64,000 bases of DNA from Marinobacter sp. 2_MG-2023 (GCF_030546935.1 NZ_JAUOPH010000003.1:248001-312000), one strand, 5' to 3'. Positions 36,092-46,169 are shown, numbered from the stretch's first letter. Numbers and translations are program-made. Notes: a model not told the origin generated them from the letters alone.

Positions 36092-36751
36092 TTGATCAGG
36101 GTACTGGTTGTAGATGACCATGAGCTGGTTTGTTCCGGGATAACCCGGATGCTCGCGGATAATCCCGATTTTGATGTTATCGGCCAGTCTTCATCAGGTG
36201 AAGACGCTATAGAATTCGTGCGCAAAGACCGCCCGGATGTCGTATTGATGGATATCCGCATGCCGGGCATTGGTGGTCTGGAAGCTACGCGACGCATTCT
36301 GAGAATAGACGATACCATTCGTGTGATCGTCGTAACTGCCTGCGCAGACGACCCCTATCCAGCTCGCGTAATGCAGAGCGGCGCTTCCGCGTATGTCACC
36401 AAAGGCGCTGATATCCGCGAAATGATTCGCGCAATTCGCATGGCCCACTCTGGCCAGCGCTACATCAGTCCGGAAATTGCCCAGAAGATGGCACTCAAGC
36501 AGTTGGGTGGTGATAAGGACGAGGAAGGCGAGTTATCGATGTTTGATCGCCTGTCCGAGCGTGAAATGCAGATCGCCATGATGGTTGTGGACTGTCAGAA
36601 AGTTCAGGATATTTCAGACAAACTCTGCCTGAGCCCGAAGACCGTCAACAGCTATCGTTACCGCATATTCGAAAAACTGGAAATTTCCAGTGATGTTGAG
36701 TTGGCTTTAATGGCCGTTCGTCTTGGGTTGCTCGATGCCCACAAGATCTGA
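36092..36751 (+). CDS. gacA: GacA/UvrY response regulator
   Basis: A global regulator that, when phosphorylated by GacS/BarA, activates small RNAs that sequester RsmA/CsrA. The receiver is MIRVLVVDDHELV with phospho-Asp54 (VVLMDIRMPG). The C-terminal LuxR helix-turn-helix reads LSEREMQIAMMVVDCQ, then ISDKLCLSPKTVNSYRYRIFEKL. 219 residues. It starts with TTG after GAGGTGAG, as in Pseudomonas gacA. It overlaps uvrC by 17 bases, the classic gammaproteobacterial arrangement. Confidence 0.96.
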   Translation: MIRVLVVDDHELVCSGITRMLADNPDFDVIGQSSSGEDAIEFVRKDRPDVVLMDIRMPGIGGLEATRRILRIDDTIRVIVVTACADDPYPARVMQSGASAYVTKGADIREMIRAIRMAHSGQRYISPEIAQKMALKQLGGDKDEEGELSMFDRLSEREMQIAMMVVDCQKVQDISDKLCLSPKTVNSYRYRIFEKLEISSDVELALMAVRLGLLDAHKI

Positions 36752-38597
36752 TTCCCCGAGTGAAACTAACGGGGAGTTCGACAGTAAGCACTTCCTGAAA
36801 CAGCTGACAGAACGGCCCGGTGTCTACCGCATGTATGACATCGGTGGCTCTGTGCTGTACGTAGGGAAAGCGGGTAACCTGAAAAAAAGAGTCAGCAGCT
36901 ACTTTCGCAAAACCGGGTTGGCGCCAAAAACCGAAGCACTGGTTGCCAAAATTGCCTCCATTGAAGTGACGATTACCGGGAGCGAGACAGAAGCACTTCT
37001 GCTTGAGCAGAACCTGATCAAGTCATTGCGTCCGCCCTATAACATCCTGCTCCGGGATGATAAATCCTATCCTTACATTTACGTTTCCTCCCACACCGAT
37101 TATCCCTCATTAACCTTCCGGCGTGGGCGCACGAAAAAAGGGGGAGGTACCTGGTACGGGCCCTTTCCAAGCTCTGGAGCTGTTAAGGAAAGCCTTAATG
37201 TATTGCAAAAGGTTTTCCGCATAAGATCTTGTAGTGAAAGCTATTTTAGAAATAGAACCCGCCCATGCCTTCAGTATCAGATCAATCGATGCACAGCGCC
37301 TTGCGTGGAGTATATTTCGCCCGAGGACTACAGGGAGGATATCCGGCACGCCACCATGTTTCTCGAAGGCAAAAACCCGGCGATCATTCGTGATCTGATG
37401 AACGCCATGGAAACAGCCGCTAAAAACCTGGAATTCGAAAAAGCCGCAGCCTACCGGGATCAGGTCAACCATTTGCGCCACGTACAGGAACAGCAATCGG
37501 TAGACGGTGAGGGCGGAGACGCTGATGTTATTGCCATCGCACAGGATGCCGGTGTGGTGTGTATTGTGGTGATTATTGTGCGGGGCGGCAGGGTTTTGGG
37601 AACCAAGGACTACTTTCCCCGTTATTCGCTCGAGCAATCTGAAGGTGAGCTGCTTAGCGCCTTTCTCGGGCAATACTATTTTGGCGGCAACACTCGCCGG
37701 GAGATCCCGAAAGACGTCTTGGTACCTGTTGATGTGGAAGGGCAGGAACTTCTTGCGCAGGCGCTTTCTGATGCGGCGAACCGTGAAACCCGTATACGTG
37801 GTAACGTAAGAGGCGAACGCCGCCGGTGGCTGGAGCTGGCGATGACCAACGCCCGGCAAACTCTGCTTACACATATTGCCAGCAAAGAAACGGTCTATCG
37901 TCGGTTGCTCGCTCTGCGGGACATGCTGGAGCTTGCGGAAACCCCTTCGCGGATGGAGTGTTTCGATATCAGCCACAGTCATGGGGAGAATACCGTCGCA
38001 TCCTGTGTCGTTTTCGATGAGAATGGGCCGCTGAAAAGTGATTACCGCTTATATAACATTGAAGGTGTCACTGCCGGCGACGATTACGGCGCCATGCGGC
38101 AGGTGTTAACCCGTCGCTACCGTCGAATGGTTGCGGGTGAGGGTAAACGGCCAGACCTTGTTTTTATCGACGGTGGTAAGGGCCAGTTGAACATTGCCCG
38201 GGAAGTGTTTGATGAACTTGGAATTTCGGATATTCCGCTAATCGGCGTCGCCAAGGGAGTAACCCGCCGTGCAGGCATGGAGCAGTTAATTGATGCCATG
38301 ACGGCAAACGTATTTCGGGTGCCGGCTGATTCGCCGGCGTTGCACCTGATCCAGCATATCAGGGACGAGTCCCACCGCTTTGCCATTACCGGACATCGAA
38401 AAGGGCGTGACAAAAAACGCCGTCAGTCCACGCTGGAAGGCATTGAGGGGGTTGGCCCCAAACGTCGCCGGGAGCTCATTCGGTATTTCGGCGGCATACA
38501 AGACCTACGCAAAGCCAGCGTTGATGAGATGACCAAGGTACAGGGCATCAGTAAATCGTTGGCTGAAAACATATACGCAGCACTGCACGATGAGTAA
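36735..38597 (+). CDS. uvrC: Excinuclease ABC subunit C
   Basis: Makes both incisions in nucleotide-excision repair. The GIY-YIG domain is at about 20-95 (PGVYRMYDIGGSVLYVGKAGNLKKRV). The cysteine-rich stretch, the UVR motif (LEFEKAAAYRDQVNHLR), the RNase H-like endonuclease domain (ECFDISHSHGENTVAS, VFIDGGKGQLN) and C-terminal helix-hairpin-helix (GIEGVGPKRRRELIRYF) follow. 620 residues from the ATG at 36735. The start lies inside the 3' end of gacA. Confidence 0.97.
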   Translation: MPTRSDSPSETNGEFDSKHFLKQLTERPGVYRMYDIGGSVLYVGKAGNLKKRVSSYFRKTGLAPKTEALVAKIASIEVTITGSETEALLLEQNLIKSLRPPYNILLRDDKSYPYIYVSSHTDYPSLTFRRGRTKKGGGTWYGPFPSSGAVKESLNVLQKVFRIRSCSESYFRNRTRPCLQYQINRCTAPCVEYISPEDYREDIRHATMFLEGKNPAIIRDLMNAMETAAKNLEFEKAAAYRDQVNHLRHVQEQQSVDGEGGDADVIAIAQDAGVVCIVVIIVRGGRVLGTKDYFPRYSLEQSEGELLSAFLGQYYFGGNTRREIPKDVLVPVDVEGQELLAQALSDAANRETRIRGNVRGERRRWLELAMTNARQTLLTHIASKETVYRRLLALRDMLELAETPSRMECFDISHSHGENTVASCVVFDENGPLKSDYRLYNIEGVTAGDDYGAMRQVLTRRYRRMVAGEGKRPDLVFIDGGKGQLNIAREVFDELGISDIPLIGVAKGVTRRAGMEQLIDAMTANVFRVPADSPALHLIQHIRDESHRFAITGHRKGRDKKRRQSTLEGIEGVGPKRRRELIRYFGGIQDLRKASVDEMTKVQGISKSLAENIYAALHDE

Positions 38598-39156
38598 AAG
38601 CCCTATGAATTTACCGAATCTGCTCACACTCTCCCGCATCGTTATGATTCCGGTCTTTGTGGTGGTGTTCTATCTCCCCGTGCAGTGGAGCTACATGGCA
38701 AGTGCGGCGATTTTCGGGATAGCAGCAGCCACTGACTGGCTGGACGGTTACCTTGCGCGCAAACTTGACCAGAGCACGCCTTTCGGTGCCTTTCTCGACC
38801 CGGTTGCAGATAAGTTGATGGTGGCGGTAGCTCTGGCGTTATTAATTCAGGAGTATTCCGCAATCCTGCTCACCATACCGGCAACGGTAATCATTGGTCG
38901 GGAGATTGTGATCTCTGCATTGCGGGAGTGGATGGCGGAAATTGGCAGCCGTGCGAGCGTTGCGGTGTCGTACATTGGCAAGGTTAAAACCACGGCGCAG
39001 ATGGCTTCTATCGTGGGTCTGCTGGCCTTTCCTCCGGGCCTGCTTCTCTCTCAGCTTTCTGTTGTTCTCTTGTACGTTGCCGCCGTTCTGACTCTCTGGT
39101 CCATGGGGCTTTACATCAAAGCGGCCTGGCCAGACCTCTTCCCTCAGGAGGACTGA
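38590..39156 (+). CDS. pgsA: CDP-diacylglycerol-glycerol-3-phosphate 3-phosphatidyltransferase
   Basis: Commits CDP-diacylglycerol to phosphatidylglycerol synthesis in the inner membrane. The CDP-alcohol phosphatidyltransferase motif DG-x2-AR-x8-G-x3-D-x3-D is seen as DWLDGYLARKLDQSTPFGAFLDPVAD. 188 residues. An ATG at 38605 could also start the protein. It overlaps uvrC by 8 bases and, convergently, the lipoprotein gene by 13. Confidence 0.96.
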   Translation: MSKSPMNLPNLLTLSRIVMIPVFVVVFYLPVQWSYMASAAIFGIAAATDWLDGYLARKLDQSTPFGAFLDPVADKLMVAVALALLIQEYSAILLTIPATVIIGREIVISALREWMAEIGSRASVAVSYIGKVKTTAQMASIVGLLAFPPGLLLSQLSVVLLYVAAVLTLWSMGLYIKAAWPDLFPQED

Positions 39157-39779
39157 TCAGGGCGCGTTTCACAGGCGTTTGCCCATTCGATAACCTGGCC
39201 CGCCAGATCTTCTCCGGCGCTTCCGAACGCCTGTACAACCGCTTCTACACCCCTGTCTTCTGCTGGTGCTGAAACAATGAAGCTGTCGGAGCACAAAATC
39301 GCTCTTGAACGGTTGTTGATCAGCTGACCATGAACCGCAATGGTTACCCGTGTGCTCTCGCCATAGCTAACTGAGTGGAAGCCCGTAATTTCGGTTGCCA
39401 GAGTGAGATCGGTATTGCCGGGGCTGGTATCTGTGGCGACATCCCGGAAACCTGCGTTCGCCCTGAAAGCCCCCGTTAGCATGTCTCGAAGTACTACCGG
39501 CACCGTATCCCGCCAGCGTACGCCTCTATATACCTGGAATTCCCATGGTTCAGGCTTGGAGAGAATCCGGGTGCTGTTGAAAGGCTCAGACGCAAAAGGT
39601 GTATCAATGCGAAGGCTTTCAGGCCGGCTGATATCACTCTTTTGCAGGCTCTTCGGGGCTGGGAAGTCCATTACCCGTGGCGGTTCCGGTCTGGGGAAAA
39701 CCGTACAGGCAGTCATCATCCCGGAAAATACCAGGACGGCACCCGCAAATCTGAATACCTTTGTAGCTGTTTGATTCAC
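39144..39779 (-). CDS. PqiC-like ABC-transport auxiliary lipoprotein
   Basis: A 211-residue lipoprotein with lipobox MTAC at about 22-25, and the mixed alpha-beta core seen in PqiC/YmbA (RGVRWRDTVPVVLRDMLTGAF). It is the last gene of the permease - ATPase - MCE operon and overlaps the MCE gene by 4 bases. It probably anchors the MCE protein at the outer membrane. Confidence 0.85.
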   Translation of the reverse strand: MNQTATKVFRFAGAVLVFSGMMTACTVFPRPEPPRVMDFPAPKSLQKSDISRPESLRIDTPFASEPFNSTRILSKPEPWEFQVYRGVRWRDTVPVVLRDMLTGAFRANAGFRDVATDTSPGNTDLTLATEITGFHSVSYGESTRVTIAVHGQLINNRSRAILCSDSFIVSAPAEDRGVEAVVQAFGSAGEDLAGQVIEWANACETRPDQSS

Positions 39780-40714
39780 GGGGATACCTCCTTGATGGTT
39801 GGGCCGCCCCAGATAGTGCCCCTTGGGTCTTCTTCCAGTCGGTGGGTAAAGCGATTCAGGTTTCGGAGAGTGTTGCGCAGCTCTCGCAGAGCCGGAGCCA
39901 GTTCACCCATACCCTGAAGCCCGGAATCCAGGGCGCCCTCATTATCCAGGGTTAATTGATCAATACGGTTGGCCGTTTCCTCAATTCCGGTCATGGCTGC
40001 GTTCATAGTGATCAATACAGCCTTTCCTTCGTTTTGCAGCAAGGTGTTGGCGTTATCCGAGACGGCCGTAACCCTGGATGCAGCTTCGGCAGCCCGTTGA
40101 CTGGCATTGTCCATGCGTTCCAGCAAGGCTGCTAGCTGGTCCCGGCTGCTCAGCAGTGAGTCGCTTGCCTCTCTCGCATTGCGGAGTATGGCTGTCAGGT
40201 TTTCGGTATTTTCTTCTGATAGAAGCCTGTTTGCGCTGGTGAGCAACTTGTCCGCTTTGGTCAGCAGAACTTCGCCGTTTGTGAGGAGGCTGTTGAACGC
40301 TGAAGGCTCAGCGATGATCAATGCCGGGTCCTCTCTGCTACCCTCCAGCACGGGGCTATCTTTGCTGCCACCGCTGAACTGAACACTCATGCTGCCGGTA
40401 ATATTGGCCAGCACCAGCCCTGCACGGGTGTTCTCCCGCACGGGAACAGTCTGCTCCACACGGACCAGAACCCTTACCTGGCCGGGTTTGGTCTGGTCCA
40501 GTTTGAGGTCAAGCACATCGCCAACTTTAACGCCGCTGTAAAGAACCGGGTTGCCTTCTGCGAGGCCACCTACTGCGTGGTCAAACACAATTTCATAGTA
40601 GGCCCACTCACGGTCTGCAGACGATTTGGCCAGCCATAGCGCAAAAGACAGCGCTGCCACCACCGCAATCAGCGTAAAAAGCCCGATGATCAGATGATGT
40701 GCTTTCGGTTCCAT
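39776..40714 (-). CDS. MlaD/MCE-family lipid-transport protein
   Basis: A single N-terminal membrane helix (about 7-27) followed by an MCE domain (NPVLYSGVKVGDVLDLKL, at about 50-130) and a long helical tail with heptad repeats. MCE proteins form hexameric rings that carry phospholipids across the periplasm. 312 residues, longer than E. coli MlaD (183), which fits the tunnel-forming long-tail type. Operon with the ATPase and permease. Confidence 0.9.
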   Translation of the reverse strand: MEPKAHHLIIGLFTLIAVVAALSFALWLAKSSADREWAYYEIVFDHAVGGLAEGNPVLYSGVKVGDVLDLKLDQTKPGQVRVLVRVEQTVPVRENTRAGLVLANITGSMSVQFSGGSKDSPVLEGSREDPALIIAEPSAFNSLLTNGEVLLTKADKLLTSANRLLSEENTENLTAILRNAREASDSLLSSRDQLAALLERMDNASQRAAEAASRVTAVSDNANTLLQNEGKAVLITMNAAMTGIEETANRIDQLTLDNEGALDSGLQGMGELAPALRELRNTLRNLNRFTHRLEEDPRGTIWGGPTIKEVSP

Positions 40715-40720
40715 AGACTC

Positions 40721-41548
40721 TTACTCCCGTATCCGGCTCGATTCATGAGCCTGGAATGCATAACTGGCGGCCCGCCCGCGGGGGCCCTGAAAATATTCCT
40801 GAATCCACGAATCGTCGGTCGCTGCAACTTTTTCAATATTGTCTGCCACCAGAACCTTTTTCTGAGACAGAACGGCAACCCGGTCGCAGGTTGTATAAAG
40901 TGTGTCCAGGTCATGGGTCACCAGAAATACCGTCAGCCCTAATGCGTCCCGTAGGGTAACAATGAGCCTGTCAAAAGCGGCAGCGCCAATCGGGTCCAGG
41001 CCAGCGGTGGGTTCATCCAGGAAAAGGATCTCAGGGTCCATCGCCAGAGCACGTGCCAGCGCTGCACGTTTGACCATACCACCAGAAAGTTCAGACGGGT
41101 ACTTGAGAGCGGAATCCGCCGGTAATCCAGTCAGTGCAAGCTTCATTCGGGCAAGCTCTTGCGCATCGGAACGGGACAGGTCGCAATGCTCGATCAATGG
41201 CAAGGCTATGTTTTGTATAAGATTTAAAGAGGTGAATAACGCACCTCTCTGGAACAGAACGCCAAACCGTTGCTCCGTTTCTGAGCGCTCTGAGTCGCTT
41301 AGCTTGTCGAGATCTTTACCGAATACTCGTATTTGGCCAGCTGAAGGCTTATGCAGCCCCACAATGCTTCTGAGAAGTACCGATTTTCCGGTTCCCGAAC
41401 CGCCAACAACGCCCAGAATTTCGCCTCTGACAAGATCCAGATCGAGATCTTTGTGAACAACATGGCTGCCGAAGCGGTTGTCCAGATCCCGAACCTCAAT
41501 AACGGGGTTAGCCTGCTTGCGGGGTGTGTCAAACCTGGAGTCAGCCAT
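40721..41548 (-). CDS. MlaF-like ABC transporter ATP-binding protein
   Basis: A 275-residue ATPase for the Mla-like transporter. Walker A is GGSGTGKSVLL, signature LSGGMVKRAALARALAM, Walker B ILFLDEPTAGLD, switch His in VTHDLDT. LSGGM is typical of the Mla/Ttg2A branch. It sits 3 bases after the permease gene and 6 bases before the MCE gene. Confidence 0.93.
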   Translation of the reverse strand: MADSRFDTPRKQANPVIEVRDLDNRFGSHVVHKDLDLDLVRGEILGVVGGSGTGKSVLLRSIVGLHKPSAGQIRVFGKDLDKLSDSERSETEQRFGVLFQRGALFTSLNLIQNIALPLIEHCDLSRSDAQELARMKLALTGLPADSALKYPSELSGGMVKRAALARALAMDPEILFLDEPTAGLDPIGAAAFDRLIVTLRDALGLTVFLVTHDLDTLYTTCDRVAVLSQKKVLVADNIEKVAATDDSWIQEYFQGPRGRAASYAFQAHESSRIRE

Positions 41549-41551
41549 GAT

Positions 41552-42721
41552 TTACCAACCCATTTCCATGAAGAAAAGTGCAGCAACAGCATCCAGGAGA
41601 ATAACGATAAAGATGGATTGAACCACGCTGGATGTTGTATGTACGCCAACGGATTGTGCACTGCCGCCGACCTTGAAACCTTCGAGACAGCCTATAGCCG
41701 CGATCAGGAAGGCAAAAATCGGCGCTTTCGACATACCGACAAGGAAGTGCTGAAGAGCAATGTCCCGCTCCATAATCGCCATAAATTGGGCCGGGGAAAT
41801 ATCCAGGGAAATTGCACAGACCATAGCCCCACCGACCAAACCGGAGAGCATTCCCACGAAGGTCAGAATGGGTAGGCTGACCATCATCGCCAGAACCCTG
41901 GGGATCACCAGCAGCTCAACCGGGTCCAGCCCCAGAGTGCGGATGGCATCCAGCTCTTCGTTCACCTTCATAGCACCGATTTGTGCCGTGAATGCACTGG
42001 CGGTGCGGCCGGCCAGCAGAATCGCGGCGAGTAGAACACCGAATTCGCGTAAAAACGAGAAGGCGACCAGATTAACGGTGTAAATGGTGGCACCGAAACC
42101 TTCAAGAACCGTGGCACCAAGGAATGCGACCACGGCACCGACCAGAAAGGTGAGTAGGGCAACGATGGGTAGAGCGTTAAGACCGGTGTTCTGAATGGCT
42201 GCTACGAAGGCGGTGACACGCCAGCGTTTGGGCCTTGGCAGCACAACGGACAAAGTGGCGATAATCTGACCAACGAACCCCGACAGCAGATAGATCAGGT
42301 GCCAGATGGCTTCAACCGTCTTGCCGGTTTCTGTAAGGAATTGCGACACTGGTGTGAGCTTTTCAGGCTCGGGTGAGGGCTTCTGCATTAACGCATCAGC
42401 CACAGCGTGAAGCAAAGCGCTCTGTTCACTGGGCAGGCTGGTTTCCTGTGCGGTCAGGGCGGCAAGTAGCTCTGGCCCCAGTAGCTTGGCAAGAAGTGAT
42501 GCACCTGCTGTATCAACCCGTCCAAGGCTTTTGATATCAATCGTCGCGGTATTCCACTGCTGGCCTGAATATTCCGCCACACGCTGTTTGAGCGTTTGAT
42601 AATCGTTGAGGGTCCAGTCCCCGTGGATAGCCAAGGTGCCATTTTTATTGGTCAGCCATCCATGCTGACTTTTTGCCTGGAAGGTATTTCCATTTTCTGG
42701 GGAGCTGGCACTTATTGGCAC
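41552..42721 (-). CDS. MlaE-like ABC permease with N-terminal STAS domain
   Basis: An inner-membrane permease of 389 residues. The first 120 residues form a STAS-like domain (IDIKSLGRVDTAGASLLAKLL), equivalent to MlaB but fused. The MlaE domain follows with about five helices and the coupling motif ELDAIRTLGLDPVELLVIPR. First gene of the four-gene lipid-transport operon. Substrate is most likely phospholipid; the neighbouring pgsA fits but is on the other strand. Confidence 0.92.
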   Translation of the reverse strand: MPISASSPENGNTFQAKSQHGWLTNKNGTLAIHGDWTLNDYQTLKQRVAEYSGQQWNTATIDIKSLGRVDTAGASLLAKLLGPELLAALTAQETSLPSEQSALLHAVADALMQKPSPEPEKLTPVSQFLTETGKTVEAIWHLIYLLSGFVGQIIATLSVVLPRPKRWRVTAFVAAIQNTGLNALPIVALLTFLVGAVVAFLGATVLEGFGATIYTVNLVAFSFLREFGVLLAAILLAGRTASAFTAQIGAMKVNEELDAIRTLGLDPVELLVIPRVLAMMVSLPILTFVGMLSGLVGGAMVCAISLDISPAQFMAIMERDIALQHFLVGMSKAPIFAFLIAAIGCLEGFKVGGSAQSVGVHTTSSVVQSIFIVILLDAVAALFFMEMGW

Positions 42722-42762
42722 GGGTGACAGAAATCCGAAAGTTGGTTTGTTAGCTCACTAGC

Positions 42763-43377
42763 TTAGAGGGTGCAGACGCTGTCTGCCAGTATACGACGGT
42801 CTTCCTCATCGTGGCTGGCAAGTACGATGAGTGCGCCCTGGGCTTTCTGCTGCAGTAACAGTTGCCGAAGAAGGTCGCGTGCTTCTCTGTCCAACCCTGT
42901 AAGAGGCTCATCCAGAAGCATTAGCGGCTGTTTACGCAGTATCGCGCGCAGTAACGCAACACGCTGCCGCTGGCCACCGGACAGGTCGCTGGGCAAACGT
43001 TGGCCGAAGCCACTCAGGCCAACACTGTCCAGCCCACGCTCGATGGCCTGCGTGTCTTCCGGCGCAAGCTTCAGCCCCGGGTGAATGCCCAGGCCGATAT
43101 TAGCCGTCACGCTCAGGTGTTCAAACAGGTTGTGCTCCTGGAATACGCTGGTCATCGGTCGCTGCCAGGGTGCTGCGTGGCGAAGACTTTTACCCTGCCA
43201 GAGAATATCGCCGGACTGGGGCTCAAGAAAACCGGCAAGCAGGTTCATCAGAGTGGATTTTCCGGATCCGCTGGCGCCATGTATGGCGATGCAGTGCCCA
43301 GGCTCAGCGGAGAACTGGAAGTTCCAGGGCGTCTCCTGGCCAGGATAGGCGAAAACCAGGTTTTGTACCTCAAGCAT
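42763..43377 (-). CDS. thiQ: Thiamine ABC transporter ATP-binding protein ThiQ
   Basis: A 204-residue ATPase. Walker A HGASGSGKSTL, signature LSGGQRQRVALLRAIL, Walker B LLDEPLTGLD. Its short length and order after thiB and thiP identify ThiQ. It overlaps thiP by 8 bases. Confidence 0.93.
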   Translation of the reverse strand: MLEVQNLVFAYPGQETPWNFQFSAEPGHCIAIHGASGSGKSTLMNLLAGFLEPQSGDILWQGKSLRHAAPWQRPMTSVFQEHNLFEHLSVTANIGLGIHPGLKLAPEDTQAIERGLDSVGLSGFGQRLPSDLSGGQRQRVALLRAILRKQPLMLLDEPLTGLDREARDLLRQLLLQQKAQGALIVLASHDEEDRRILADSVCTL

Positions 43378-45079
43378 GTTCAGGCTCCGGAACTGTGCGG
43401 GATGATTTGGGCGCCAGGCCAGAATTGAACAAGGGCGAGCCGAGCCGGTTGAATAGGCTGAACAGCATCAGCAGAAGCAAAACAAGCCACAACCCCGTTG
43501 CTGCAGCGGCGTCAATCCGGTAGCTGCCCAGTTGCTGGTACAGCAGAACCGGCAGGGTGGGTTGGCCCGGACTACCAAAGAGAGCGATAACCCCGAAGTC
43601 GCCTAGCGATAAACCTGTGCCGTACGCCATAGCCAATGCCAGCGGCCGTCGCATGCGCGGCCAATGTAGCCAGCGCCAGCGATACCAGCCCAGCACGCCT
43701 AGCTGATCCGCCTGCATGCGGCTGGCTGAGTCCAGGCTTCCCATCGGGCCTCTTAGCATCTGCAACACAAAGGGCAGGGCCATCATCGCGTTGATCAGCG
43801 TAACCAGAGCGAGCCCTTCGCTGGAGTTGCCAAGGCTTGGTCGAAACAGCAGAAACAGCCCGGTGCCGAGAACCAACGGAGGAACCATCAACGGCAGATA
43901 GGCTGCCACGTCCGAAAGCCGGGTAATCGTCGGCCTGGATTGGCTTGTTCCGGAAGCCAGAATCAGTAGCGCGGCGATCACCGACATGAGCCCGGCGGGA
44001 ATCGCGATGCCAAGGCTTCTCAGAGTGGCATCAAGCAGGGCCGGATTTACCGAGAAAGTACCGTCCGGAAAAAACGCCGAGCCCATCCCCGGCAATCCTC
44101 GCAGCAAAATGGCCATCAGTGGAGTAACCAGAAACAGCACAAACACAGCCAGAGCGGTTCCGTCCCCAAGGCGCGCCCAGATTGAGCTGCCGGCTTTGCT
44201 GCGATGCGATGCCACCCGTCTGTCTGGGAGTAGCGAAGCCGTAAGCCCGTGGCGGGCCGCCAGCCACCAGAAAAAGCCACAAATAACCAGCTGAACCATG
44301 GCAAGAAGCGCGGCCTGGCCGGCATCGAATTCGAAGCGCAATGATTGGTAGATGGCGACCTCAATAGTTGTGGCTGCCGGGCCGCCCCCCAGGGTCATTA
44401 CGATGGCAAAACTGGTAAAGCAAAGAGTGAAAACCAGAGCCGCCAGGCCGGGCAGAACCGGTTTGACGGCCGGCCATTCAACGGCGCGCCAGTACCACCA
44501 CCGGCCAAGACCCAGCTGGGCCGCCACACGTCGCTGCGATGCCGGCGCACTCTCAATGGCCTGCAGCAGGATTCTTGCGGCCAGAGGCGCGTTGAAGAAA
44601 ACGTGAGCCAGCACAATGCCGTTGATACCGTAGAGGTTCCAGGAAGTGCCTAGCCATTCGTTAGCCAGGCCGGTAAACCAGCCCTGGCGTCCGTAAACAC
44701 TGATAATACCGGATACCAATACAATTGAAGGGAGCACGAGGCTCAGTTCCATCAAACGCAGCAAAAAGGCGCGGCCGGGGAAGGCGGGTTGCCGTGCCAG
44801 AATTCTGGCAACCGGGAAGGCCACAAGCAGGCTGAGGACGACAGAGAGGAAGGCCTGCCAGATGGTAAAGGTAACTACAGTGCGAAGGTAACGGTTACTC
44901 CAGAACTCACTGAGGCCCGGCAGTTCGGCCTCCCACACCAGCGCGCCCAGCCCTGCCAGCGAGAGCACTATCAACGCCGCAGCGATGGTCAGCCCGGGCC
45001 AGAGCTTCCAGCGCGAGTGGCTCAAAGGTGCAGGGTAGGCGGGTAACGAACGCCTTTGGTGTTGAATGACAGGGCTCAT
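43370..45079 (-). CDS. thiP: Thiamine ABC transporter permease ThiP
   Basis: A 569-residue fused permease with two homologous six-helix halves, each with an EAA-like coupling loop (for example VAAQLGLGRWWYWRAVEWPAVKP-type sequence in the first half). Imports thiamine, thiamine monophosphate and TPP from the periplasm. Between thiB (9 bases upstream) and thiQ, in the TPP-controlled operon. Confidence 0.94.
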   Translation of the reverse strand: MSPVIQHQRRSLPAYPAPLSHSRWKLWPGLTIAAALIVLSLAGLGALVWEAELPGLSEFWSNRYLRTVVTFTIWQAFLSVVLSLLVAFPVARILARQPAFPGRAFLLRLMELSLVLPSIVLVSGIISVYGRQGWFTGLANEWLGTSWNLYGINGIVLAHVFFNAPLAARILLQAIESAPASQRRVAAQLGLGRWWYWRAVEWPAVKPVLPGLAALVFTLCFTSFAIVMTLGGGPAATTIEVAIYQSLRFEFDAGQAALLAMVQLVICGFFWWLAARHGLTASLLPDRRVASHRSKAGSSIWARLGDGTALAVFVLFLVTPLMAILLRGLPGMGSAFFPDGTFSVNPALLDATLRSLGIAIPAGLMSVIAALLILASGTSQSRPTITRLSDVAAYLPLMVPPLVLGTGLFLLFRPSLGNSSEGLALVTLINAMMALPFVLQMLRGPMGSLDSASRMQADQLGVLGWYRWRWLHWPRMRRPLALAMAYGTGLSLGDFGVIALFGSPGQPTLPVLLYQQLGSYRIDAAAATGLWLVLLLLMLFSLFNRLGSPLFNSGLAPKSSRTVPEPEHA

Positions 45080-45088
45080 TTTCTGCTG

Positions 45089-46093
45089 TTAGCGCGTCAT
45101 GGCATCCAGCCATTCATTCAGCCAGGTACGGCGGTTATCGGTCACTGTTTTCGGGTCAAAGTAGAGGGCATCTGACGGCTGAATCAGCTTATCGAACACG
45201 GCAGGCAATTCGTCGCCCAGGTCCGTGGCCGGATACATAACGTTTTTCAGAGGAATGTGGCGCTGAAAGTCTTCACTCAGCATAAAATCAAGAAAGGCCT
45301 GACCAAGTTCTTTTTGATCGGATGATTTCACCAGGGCGGCTACTTCCACTTGCAAGTAGTGACCTTCTTCGAACTCTGCGGCCTGGTAGCGGTCGGTTTT
45401 ATCCACGGCCATGTGGTATGCAGGAGAGGTGCTGTAAGACAGAATCATGGGTGCCTCACCATTCATGAACAGCGAAAAATATCCATCACTCCAGCTTTTG
45501 GTTGTAGTGAGAATCTTGCCTTTCAACTGCTGCCATTTTTCTGAAGCCTGATCGCCATATACATGGCGCATCCAGAGCAACAGGCCGAGGCCGGGTGTGC
45601 TGGTTCTAGGGTCCTGAATGATAATTTTGAGATCATCCGGGGCTGAAATCAGTGCTTCCAGGCTTTTCGGCGGCTCGGGCAATTGTTCGGTATCGTAAAC
45701 AAACGCGAAGTAGCCCCAGTCATAAGGCACAAACACAGGGTCCTGCCAGTCGATCGGTAGGCTCAAGGCAGACAGATCCGTATCATGATTGGCTAGCAAA
45801 CCGGTCTGCCGCGTTGTCTCCATAGTGCCGGTGTCCAGGCCCAGTACCAGGTCAGCTTCGGTGCTTTCTCCCTCAAGGCGCAGGCGCTGAAGAATGTCGC
45901 CACCGGAGTCCAGTACTACGTAGTTGATCTGGCAATCGCAGGACTGCTCAAACGCTGCCTTGACCGCTGGCCCCGGGCCCCATTCTGCGGCAAATGAAGG
46001 GTGGGTATAGATGGTGAGAGTTGATGCCTTCTCGGCGCTGGCAGGCACAGAGAACAAGGTAAACAGGAACAGTGTAAACGCTCGGTTGAGCAT
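45089..46093 (-). CDS. thiB: Thiamine-binding periplasmic protein ThiB
   Basis: Captures thiamine compounds for the importer. Start 46093 gives a proper signal peptide (MLNRAFTLFLFTLFSVPASAE) and 334 residues. A much longer in-frame start would run through the riboswitch and is rejected. The mature part begins LTIYTHPSFAAEWGPGPAV and contains QDPRTSTPGLGLLLWM, both typical of ThiB/TbpA. First gene of thiBPQ. Confidence 0.94.
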   Translation of the reverse strand: MLNRAFTLFLFTLFSVPASAEKASTLTIYTHPSFAAEWGPGPAVKAAFEQSCDCQINYVVLDSGGDILQRLRLEGESTEADLVLGLDTGTMETTRQTGLLANHDTDLSALSLPIDWQDPVFVPYDWGYFAFVYDTEQLPEPPKSLEALISAPDDLKIIIQDPRTSTPGLGLLLWMRHVYGDQASEKWQQLKGKILTTTKSWSDGYFSLFMNGEAPMILSYSTSPAYHMAVDKTDRYQAAEFEEGHYLQVEVAALVKSSDQKELGQAFLDFMLSEDFQRHIPLKNVMYPATDLGDELPAVFDKLIQPSDALYFDPKTVTDNRRTWLNEWLDAMTR

Positions 46094-46169
46094 ATTGATG
46101 TAACCTCCGCAGCAGATCAGGGGTAGCCAAAAGAGGCAAGCGTGCCGCGGGCCCCACCGAAGCCGATGA